This document shows, one piece after another, positions 1-4,234 of a stretch of DNA of 5,658 bases (position 1 is the first letter of the stretch; each line of letters opens with the position of its first letter). The notes under the pieces are model-generated. The model saw only the letters and a program-made list of their open reading frames with translations. It did no database searches and had not been told where the DNA came from. A program made the translations under genes and the position numbers. The stretch is from Deltaproteobacteria bacterium (lineage in GTDB: Bacteria; Desulfobacterota; SM23-61), in assembly GCA_029857975.1 (NCBI GenBank), contig JAOUFX010000246.1:1-5658 (forward strand), in the 5' to 3' direction.

Positions 1-416
1 CCTCGAAGGTCTCTTCCTGGATCTTTCGGATCGCCCACAACCTCTGCCAAGACCACTTTCGGGCTCGGAAAAAATCATCCTCCCACGAGGAAATTCATGA
101 TGGGTTGGTCAACCTTCAGGAAACTCCGCTGCAGAAAAAAGTGGAACAGGGAGAGATGTCCCAGTGCGTCCAGGACCAGCTAATCCTTCTTCCTGAATCG
201 CTGCGGAGTGTTCTCATCTTCGCCGATGTCATGGAGTTCAGCCATCAGGAAATCGCCAATATCCTGGGCCTTTCCGTGGAGAACGTGAAAGTGAGAGTTC
301 ACCGGGCCCGGAAAAAGTTCAAGAAGATCCTGGAAGAGAAATGCACTTTTGAGGTGGACGAAAGAAGCGTGCTGGTTTGTGAACCCGTGGAAGAAAAGAA
401 AGGGAGGGAATCCTGA
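1..416 (+). CDS. ECF-type RNA polymerase sigma factor, 5'-truncated by window start
   Basis: This is the C-terminal 137 residues of a sigma-70-family extracytoplasmic-function sigma factor, which directs RNA polymerase to a dedicated promoter set. The frame is open from base 3, so the gene begins outside the window; a TTG at 105 is internal, not a start. The fragment opens with the end of region 2 (WIFRIAHNLCQDHFRARKK, fragment residues 6-24). A linker follows, then region 4 at about 63-110, with LPESLRSVLIF and the helix-turn-helix FSHQEIANILGLSVENVKVR ending in HRARKKFKKIL. After region 4 there is a 27-residue tail with Cys at about 114 and 126 (pattern C-x-F-x2-DER-x3-LVC-EP). I recall similar tails in ECF factors of deltaproteobacteria, and they may be a built-in redox or metal switch (inference). 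The stop TGA overlaps the next ATG by one base, so translation is coupled to the SHOCT gene. No zinc-finger anti-sigma gene follows. The family call is firm; the regulon is unknown. Confidence 0.93.
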   Translation, partial: SKVSSWIFRIAHNLCQDHFRARKKSSSHEEIHDGLVNLQETPLQKKVEQGEMSQCVQDQLILLPESLRSVLIFADVMEFSHQEIANILGLSVENVKVRVHRARKKFKKILEEKCTFEVDERSVLVCEPVEEKKGRES

Positions 417-643
417 TGTTTGCCTATGGAGGAGTCTGGAATGGTTTTAACTGGTGGTGGCTGATCCCGATCGCCATGATGGTATTATGCTTCCTCATGA
501 TGCGGGGGCGCGGGGGATGCATGGTGCGCAAGGTTAGATCGCCTCAGGCGGGAGAATCCGCCCGGGAGATCCTGGATAAACGATATGCCCTCGGTAAGAT
601 TAGCAAGGAAGAATACGAAGAGAAGAAAAGGGATATGAGCTAA
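416..643 (+). CDS. Small membrane protein with C-terminal SHOCT domain
   Basis: A 75-residue protein of unknown function. Residues about 11-29 (FNWWWLIPIAMMVLCFLMM) form one hydrophobic membrane span preceded by an aromatic, glycine-rich N-terminus. A basic stretch (RGRGG..MVRKVR) follows, which predicts a cytoplasmic C-terminus. Residues about 49-73 match the SHOCT (short C-terminal) domain: AREILDKRYALGKISKEEYEEKKRDM, with the typical L-x2-RYA-x-GxIs-x-EEYeek pattern. The start is well defined: GGAGG at 403-407 lies 8 nt before ATG 416, and the ATG overlaps the sigma factor stop. SHOCT proteins are usually small and of unknown role; the domain is thought to mediate oligomerisation or protein contacts. 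Tight coupling to an ECF sigma gene suggests that it helps sense envelope state or tether the sigma factor, but that is inference. It ends just before an A-rich stretch, with no evident terminator hairpin. Confidence 0.85.
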   Translation: MFAYGGVWNGFNWWWLIPIAMMVLCFLMMRGRGGCMVRKVRSPQAGESAREILDKRYALGKISKEEYEEKKRDMS

Positions 644-742
644 AAAAAGGGTAAGGGTTCGGAGTAATTTAGCTTGGACCTCGGAGTAAAAGCTTTTGCT
701 TCAAACGACGTTAGGCTTTTCGGCCATCTGGCTAAGAAATTT

Positions 743-1267
743 ATGTTGTTAAAAGGTTATCGCAAAGAGATCTTCCACCCGGATTGTAACCCGAATTTCC
801 AGTCCCTTCATTGCATAGCTCACCTCGATCGGGACATCGGTGAAGTTCTCCCCTATCTCAATTCGGCCCTGGGAGGGCATACGTATACGGAGGATCCTCC
901 CTCGGCTACTTTCAAGGTTCACGGAAAGCTGATCACCGTTCACTCTGACCGGATTGCCATCAACGCCCTGAAAGATGAAGATGAAGCGGACAAGATCCTG
1001 GAGTGGCTCAGGCAGGAAATCAATGAAACCTGGAAAAATCGGAGCCGGATCCAGCCGAGCTTTGAGGGCCTGTCCAAACCGCAGGTTCTTGAAGTGCTGA
1101 AACTCCTGCCCCGGAGCAACTGCCGCCAGTGCGGCCAGCCGACCTGCATGGTCTTTGCGATATTGGCGGCCGAAGGCGCCAAGGGACCTGATGATTGCCC
1201 TGCACTGCAAGATCCCCGCAGAACCAGTCTGGAAAAGTACCTTGCCCGCTTCCATCCCGCGCGGTAA
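743..1267 (+). CDS. Iron-sulfur cluster-binding protein (CX2CX4CX16C type)
   Basis: A soluble protein of 174 residues if started at ATG 743. Near the C-terminus it has LLPRSNCRQCGQPTC followed by MVFAILAAEG and a final DDCPAL: cysteines 127, 130, 135 and 152 in CX2CX4CX16C spacing. This is the [4Fe-4S]-binding FeS motif also found in RnfB and in the corrinoid Fe-S protein large subunit. The N-terminal 110 residues carry conserved-looking blocks (SLHCIAHLDRDIGEVLPYLN, DPPSATFKVHGKLITVH, IAINALKDEDEADKILEWL). I recall these from uncharacterised Fe-S proteins of deltaproteobacteria; no enzymatic function is known to me. Start choice: the same frame also has a TTG at 674 with GGAG (661-664) 9 nt upstream, which would add 23 residues. 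I prefer ATG 743 because MLLKGYRKEIF resembles the family's usual beginning, although its own ribosome site is weak. The gene follows the SHOCT gene by 99 nt (30 nt if TTG is used) and may share its transcript. An electron-transfer or corrinoid-linked role is possible but inferred. Confidence 0.85.
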   Translation: MLLKGYRKEIFHPDCNPNFQSLHCIAHLDRDIGEVLPYLNSALGGHTYTEDPPSATFKVHGKLITVHSDRIAINALKDEDEADKILEWLRQEINETWKNRSRIQPSFEGLSKPQVLEVLKLLPRSNCRQCGQPTCMVFAILAAEGAKGPDDCPALQDPRRTSLEKYLARFHPAR

Positions 1268-1766
1268 TTCCTCCGTGAGCAAAAAGCTGAATTGGGGGAC
1301 ATAGTGGAAATTATGCACTTTGCCATAGAGCCCGGAACAGAACCTAAATGGTATCTTAAGGCCGTCCGAAAAGGTTGGGCTATTAAGGCGTCAATATTCC
1401 ACTGCGTCCCCTGCTTCATAAGTGTTTGAAGGGTATCTCTAAGTTCTGTCTTTGGAGAAAACATTATTTTCGCGCTTTTTTCAGGTAATAGTTTCCTCTT
1501 AGGAGTGCATGTTTATCCTGCCAAAGAGGGGATCACTAACTCCAAGAGTCAAAAGCAGACTCGCCCCCTCAACTTTTTGGGAAGCAAACGGAAACCCTAC
1601 CCAGAATTTCCATGTTCTCAAGAAATACCGGTAGTACCTGAAGGATTTTACCCAAAGAATGAGCTATCCTCGGATACCCTCCAATTCTTTTTAAATCATT
1701 GAAAAGATAAGGCTTCCCCAAAAAAACCGAAGAAATTTAAATAAATATCCTCAAAAAGAAGAAAGC
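1268..1766. other. Gene-poor spacer between Fe-S protein and tetR
   Basis: About 500 bp with no gene I can support. A 65-codon frame on + (1505-1702, GTG start) has AGGAG directly abutting its start, leaving no spacing, and its composition is unlike a conserved protein. A minus-strand frame (1464 down to 940) runs through the inverted-repeat element and then antisense to the Fe-S gene. The spacer contains the inverted-repeat element at 1295-1411. It also has a loose inverted pair, TTTTTGGGAAGC at 1574-1585 against GCTTCCCCAAAAAAA at 1712-1726, with one extra C. I see no clear rho-independent terminator after the Fe-S gene. Confidence 0.5.
1295..1411. repeat. 117-bp element bounded by imperfect inverted repeats (MITE/REP-like)
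   Basis: The left end reads GGGGACATAGTGGAAATTA (1295-1313). The reverse complement of the right end (1393-1411) reads GGGGACGCAGTGGAATATT. The arms agree at 14 of 19 positions, with GGGGAC and AGTGGAA fully conserved. The interior is about 79 bp, too short for a transposase. Ends beginning with GGGGAC resemble repeats that I recall near RAYT/IS200-like transposases in environmental proteobacteria, but this is memory and has not been checked. It could instead be the remnant of a larger element or a structured RNA. The flanks show no obvious target-site duplication. Confidence 0.45.
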
Positions 1767-1795
1767 TTGACAGTACTTTTTGCATTTGATACTAT
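1767..1795 (+). promoter_or_regulatory. Sigma70 promoter of the tetR gene
   Basis: A perfect -35 TTGACA (1767-1772) is separated by exactly 17 nt from TACTAT (1790-1795), a near-consensus -10. Transcription would begin around 1801-1804, some 32-35 nt upstream of the tetR ATG. The TTG inside the -35 is also the first start codon of the tetR frame, so a naive long-ORF call would wrongly translate the promoter. Confidence 0.8.
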
Positions 1796-1809
1796 ACCGT
1801 CTGGTCGGT
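1796..1809. promoter_or_regulatory. Candidate TetR operator overlapping the transcription start
   Basis: ACCGTCTGGTCGGT is partly palindromic: five of seven positions pair, with outer ACCG/CGGT intact. It differs at two positions from the perfect palindrome ACCGACCGGTCGGT, a form typical of TetR-family operators. It starts immediately after the -10 and covers the predicted start site, the classic place for autorepression. No copy of the same sequence is visible upstream of the efflux genes, so control of those genes from a matching site is not shown. Confidence 0.45.
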
Positions 1810-1835
1810 TTACTATGTTTGAAAAAGGAGAACAA

Positions 1836-2375
1836 ATGTCTCCGCGACCAAGTTCCAGAGAGGTTATTCTCGACGCTGCAGAGACTGTCGTAATTGAAAG
1901 CGGCGCCAGACACATGACCCTTGACGCCGTGGCTGCAAGGGCTGGCGTCAGCAAGGGAGGGTTACTTTACCATTTTCCCACCAAAGAAGCCCTGCTGAGA
2001 GGGATGCTGGAACGCCTTAGTAAATCTATGGCCGAAACCCGAAAAAAGAGAGGCAAAGGATTGAAGGAAGGGCCAGGGCGTGAAATCAAGGCATTCATCT
2101 TATCCAGTGCGGACCGCGACCCCAAAAAGGATCAAATCGGCTCCGCTCTCCTGGCTGCTGTGGCCCATGATCCAAAACTCCTTGAGCCTGTCCGGGATCA
2201 GGCTCGGCAACATTTAAATGAGTTTACCAGGTCCGTCATTGGATTTAAGCGTGCTTCAGTCATTTTTTTTGCAGCGTATGGTCTTGTTCTTTCGGAGCTT
2301 CTTTTGATATCACCCTTAAGCAACAAAGAGCGACATGAATTAGTGGAAGAACTCCTACGCCTCGCGGATGCGTAA
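1836..2375 (+). CDS. TetR-family transcriptional repressor
   Basis: A 179-residue TetR/AcrR-type regulator, usually a ligand-released dimeric repressor. The N-terminal domain (residues about 7-54) has the standard order: REVILDAAETVVIESGA, then MTLDAVAARAGVSKGGLLYH with FPTKEALL, the helix-turn-helix and its following helix. The rest (about 60-179) is helical and variable, as expected for ligand binding and dimerisation; its ligand cannot be read from sequence. The start ATG 1836 is chosen because AAAGGAG (1824-1830) sits 5 nt upstream. Upstream in-frame starts at 1767 (TTG) and 1815 (ATG) lie inside the promoter or just after the likely transcription start and lack a ribosome site. It is followed after 521 bp by RND efflux genes in the same direction, an arrangement typical of local efflux regulators, so it probably controls itself and the pump (inference). 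Confidence 0.93.
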   Translation: MSPRPSSREVILDAAETVVIESGARHMTLDAVAARAGVSKGGLLYHFPTKEALLRGMLERLSKSMAETRKKRGKGLKEGPGREIKAFILSSADRDPKKDQIGSALLAAVAHDPKLLEPVRDQARQHLNEFTRSVIGFKRASVIFFAAYGLVLSELLLISPLSNKERHELVEELLRLADA

Positions 2376-2428
2376 AACACCGGAGGTTTGAATTTAACCA
2401 CGATCTGCAACAGAAAAGCGGAGAGAAG

Positions 2429-2457
2429 TCGATACCGTTCCTGATAAACGGTATCGA
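2429..2457. repeat. Perfect 11-bp inverted repeat, 7-nt loop
   Basis: TCGATACCGTT (2429-2439) and AACGGTATCGA (2447-2457) are exact reverse complements around the loop CCTGATA. It lies 53 bp past the tetR stop. It could act as a transcript end or processing hairpin for tetR, but no T-run follows on the + strand, so it is not a standard rho-independent terminator. A protein-binding site is the alternative. Confidence 0.7.
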
Positions 2458-2569
2458 TGGAGAAGCGAAAAAGAGAAAAGGGCAGAAATGGCAGCCGTTA
2501 TACCCGTTACCTTGGGGCGCTCAACATTCATTTCGATTGGCAACTTGATATTTACAATGTGCAATCATA

Positions 2570-2600
2570 TTTAGCCGATTCTTCAAACGGCTAAACCGTT
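2570..2600 (+). repeat. Two overlapping, mutually exclusive hairpins
   Basis: TTTAGCC (2570-2576) pairs perfectly with GGCTAAA (2589-2595). AACGG (2586-2590) pairs with CCGTT (2596-2600) around CTAAA. The two structures share bases 2586-2595, so only one can form at a time. The second is followed by a T-run at 2607-2611 and could be a weak terminator. The stems are short and chance occurrence is possible. Confidence 0.35.
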
Positions 2601-2611
2601 ACTCGATTTTT

Positions 2612-2713
2612 ATGTTAGTGATTGCTGGAACTGTAAGCGGCCTTTATATTGCGCTATTATTCATAATCTTGCGTCATGTAATCCGCAAGATTATGAATAA
2701 ACCCCCCTCGTAA
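2612..2713 (+). other. Short hydrophobic reading frame, doubtful gene or remnant
   Basis: An ATG at 2612 opens a 33-codon frame whose product has one hydrophobic stretch, GTVSGLYIALLFIIL (residues about 6-20). A basic segment RHVIRKIMNK follows, as in a small single-span membrane protein or the membrane segment of a larger protein. The frame is open back to 2549, adding residues that end in RLNRYSIF. No ribosome site precedes the ATG. The last half coincides with a long perfect palindrome, so the residue pattern may be a by-product of that structure. I regard it as a decayed fragment or chance rather than a proven gene. Confidence 0.2.
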
Positions 2714-2717
2714 AGGC
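2640..2717. repeat. 78-bp two-tier symmetric palindrome
   Basis: The inner arms TTATTCATAATCTTGCG (2657-2673) and CGCAAGATTATGAATAA (2684-2700) are a perfect 17-bp inverted repeat with a 10-nt loop. The outer arms GCCTTTA (2640-2646) and TAAAGGC (2711-2717) are a perfect 7-bp inverted repeat. Each outer arm is separated from the inner arm by exactly 10 nt of unpaired sequence. The result is a symmetric 7-10-17-10-17-10-7 layout. This suggests a recombinase or transposase recognition site, or a large regulatory hairpin; no matching recombinase gene is in the window. The absence of a T-run directly after it argues against a plain terminator. Confidence 0.75.
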
Positions 2718-2784
2718 GGGACGATTGAATCTTTTTTGGTCCATGGGGGCTGGTTGAATCGTAGAGGCTAACCGAACGGCAGCC

Positions 2785-2810
2785 GTGACAACTTATGCAC
2801 AAAGTGTCAC
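2785..2810. promoter_or_regulatory. 26-bp dyad, candidate operator upstream of efflux genes
   Basis: GTGACA (2785-2790) and TGTCAC (2805-2810) are exact complements. Counting the interior, 10 of 13 positions pair around the centre at 2797/2798. It lies 87 nt upstream of the adaptor ATG, a plausible place for a repressor or activator site. It does not resemble the operator candidate next to tetR, so the protein that binds it is unknown. Confidence 0.35.
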
Positions 2811-2862
2811 CATCCACCAAACCGGATCCACGAAACAGGAAATAAAGCCGTTGGAGGTAAAA

Positions 2863-2910
2863 GTGCCAATTTTAACTAATATTTTAGAGGTGTCGCATGC
2901 AGGTGAATGA
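2863..2910 (+). other. Possible 15-codon leader reading frame overlapping the adaptor start
   Basis: GGAGG at 2853-2857 stands 5 nt before a GTG at 2863, a stronger and better-spaced ribosome site than many genes have. The frame runs 15 codons to TGA at 2908-2910 and overlaps the adaptor start (ATG 2897) in another frame. It could be a leader whose translation exposes the adaptor start. It could also be chance, with GGAGG left over from an earlier start. The peptide has no recognisable pausing motif. Confidence 0.25.
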
Positions 2911-4222
2911 AAGACTTAGGCTGATTGTTGTTTGGATGGTTCTATTATACAGCCTTGTGCTGGATGGTTGCGAACCCCAAGCACCACCCCCGCCTCCCCC
3001 TGTCCCGGAAGTGGCTACAGTGACAGTTAAGACGCAGCGGGTAGTGCTTACCAATGAATTACCGGGCCGCACTTCTCCATACCGGGTTGCGGAAATCCGG
3101 CCACAAGTGAGCGGTATCATCCAAAGACGTTTGTTCGATGAAGGCGCGGATGTCAAGGCAGGCGCCGTGCTTTATCAGATTGATCCCGCCCATTTTCAAG
3201 CGGCGTACAACAATGCAGCGGCGAACCTCGCCGTCATGCGGACGGCTCCCGACCGGGCGCGGGCCGCGCTGCAGGCGAGTATCGCCGGCGTCACGCGGCA
3301 GCGGGCCACCTTGGAGCTCGCCCGGACGAACCTTCGTCGCTTCGAGGAGTTGTTCAAGGACAGAGCCGTCCCTGCAAGCCAGCGGGACCAGGCCGTGACC
3401 GATGCCGAAGTGGCCAAGGCCACGCTACGGGTTGCCGAGGCGCAGGTGGAGAGCGACCGGGAAGCGGTGGCCGCGGCCGAGGCGGCCATCCATCAGGGGG
3501 AAGCGGCGCTCGAGATGGCCCGCATCAATCTGGGATACACCCGGGTCACCGCACCCATCTCGGGGCGCATCGGCAAATCCAACGTGACGGATGGCGCACT
3601 CGTGGCGGCGTATCAGGCTGTAGCCCTGGCAAGCATTCAACAGATAGACCCCATTTATGTGGATGTGCCCCAATCCACCGCCGAATTGCTGCGCTTGAAA
3701 CAGAGGTCGAAAAAGGGCCGGTTCATAACCGATGGGAAAGGCCAGAGAAAGGTCAAGCTGCTTCTCGAAGACGGAACCACGTTTCCATTGGAGGGCACGC
3801 TGCAATTCCGCGACGTCACGGTGGACCCGACGACCGGGTCCGTTATCCTGCGGATGGTATTCCCCAACCCGAAATCTATCCTCCTTCCAGGCATGTTTGT
3901 CCGGGTCGTTGTGCAGGAAGGGATTGCTGAACAGGCTATCATTATTCCTCAACAGGCCGTGTCCCGCGATCCCAAGGGGAACCCCTTCGCGTTGATCGTG
4001 GACGACGCTGGCAAGGTTCAGCAGCGAATGCTGAACCTCGACCGCGCCATCGGTGACAAATGGCTTGTCTCCTCAGGTCTGGCGCCCGGCGATCGTCTGG
4101 TCGTCGAAGGCCTGCAGAAAGTGCGACCGGGGGCAGCCGTGAAGGTTGTCCCTTTTGAGGAGGGTGGAACAAGCGGTGTTTCACCCAGCAAGACGGCCCA
4201 GCCGACGGCAAAAGCGAATTAA
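2897..4222 (+). CDS. acrA: RND efflux periplasmic adaptor (AcrA/MexA-type membrane fusion protein)
   Basis: A 441-residue adaptor linking an inner-membrane RND pump to an outer-membrane channel. The N-terminus (residues 1-24) is a signal peptide ending LVLDGC, so Cys25 is the likely lipid anchor; Asp at -2 is atypical for a lipobox. A proline run (30-36) follows. The first lipoyl half has VSGIIQRRLFDEGADVKAG (71-89) and LYQIDPAHFQAAYNNA. A coiled-coil hairpin spans about 110-209, and the second lipoyl half starts at INLGYTRVTAPISGRIGKS. Then come the beta-barrel (IDPIYVDVPQS, 250-260, to LPGMFVRVVV) and a membrane-proximal domain ending near 415. Relative to E. coli AcrA as I remember it, the hairpin is about 21 residues longer in each arm. 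The RLS tip motif keeps Arg148 and Leu152, but Pro159 stands where Ser is expected. ATG 2897 has GAGGT (2887-2891) 5 nt upstream. The permease gene follows after 12 nt. The symbol reflects family membership, not proven orthology. Confidence 0.93.
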   Translation: MQVNERLRLIVVWMVLLYSLVLDGCEPQAPPPPPPVPEVATVTVKTQRVVLTNELPGRTSPYRVAEIRPQVSGIIQRRLFDEGADVKAGAVLYQIDPAHFQAAYNNAAANLAVMRTAPDRARAALQASIAGVTRQRATLELARTNLRRFEELFKDRAVPASQRDQAVTDAEVAKATLRVAEAQVESDREAVAAAEAAIHQGEAALEMARINLGYTRVTAPISGRIGKSNVTDGALVAAYQAVALASIQQIDPIYVDVPQSTAELLRLKQRSKKGRFITDGKGQRKVKLLLEDGTTFPLEGTLQFRDVTVDPTTGSVILRMVFPNPKSILLPGMFVRVVVQEGIAEQAIIIPQQAVSRDPKGNPFALIVDDAGKVQQRMLNLDRAIGDKWLVSSGLAPGDRLVVEGLQKVRPGAAVKVVPFEEGGTSGVSPSKTAQPTAKAN

Positions 4223-4234
4223 CGGAGGCACAAG

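Larger units (their letters stand above)
2376..2896. other. Palindrome-rich spacer between tetR and the efflux operon
   Basis: 521 bp with no conserved gene recognised, visibly more A/T-rich than the efflux genes that follow. In order it holds a perfect 11-bp hairpin (2429-2457), overlapping alternative hairpins (2570-2600), a two-tier palindrome (2640-2717) and a dyad (2785-2810). A leader-like reading frame with a strong ribosome site starts at 2863. A 7-bp direct repeat TTGAATC occurs at 2725-2731 and 2754-2760. I could not place a convincing sigma70 promoter for the efflux operon; no TTGACA/TATAAT-like pair has proper spacing here. Confidence 0.6.

Noticed and set aside
105..416. TTG at 105 as the start of a short sigma-factor-like gene
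   Set aside because: The frame is open to the left edge and encodes sigma region 2 residues (WIFRIAHNLCQDHF), so 105 is internal to a truncated longer gene.
940..1464. Minus-strand 174-codon frame
   Set aside because: Most of it is antisense to the Fe-S protein gene, which has clear motifs. Only its first 55 or so residues lie in the spacer, and these cross the inverted-repeat element. No ribosome site is well placed and I recognise no family.
1505..1702. 65-codon + strand frame with GTG start
   Set aside because: AGGAG abuts the start with no spacing, the residue make-up shows no domain, and the region looks non-coding.
2381..2445. GGAGG just after tetR followed by a TTG frame of 18 codons
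   Set aside because: Only 1 nt separates GGAGG from the TTG, too close for initiation, and the peptide has no recognisable features.
2640..2717. Integron attC site
   Set aside because: The outer 7-bp boxes read GCCTTTA/TAAAGGC and lack the required AAC/GTT of attC boxes. The inner stem is fully paired, without the extrahelical bases typical of attC, and no integrase is present.
2490..2786. 9-bp direct repeat GGCAGCCGT at 2490-2498 and 2778-2786
   Set aside because: A 9-bp match within about 500 bp is expected by chance fairly often, and flanking bases do not extend it.
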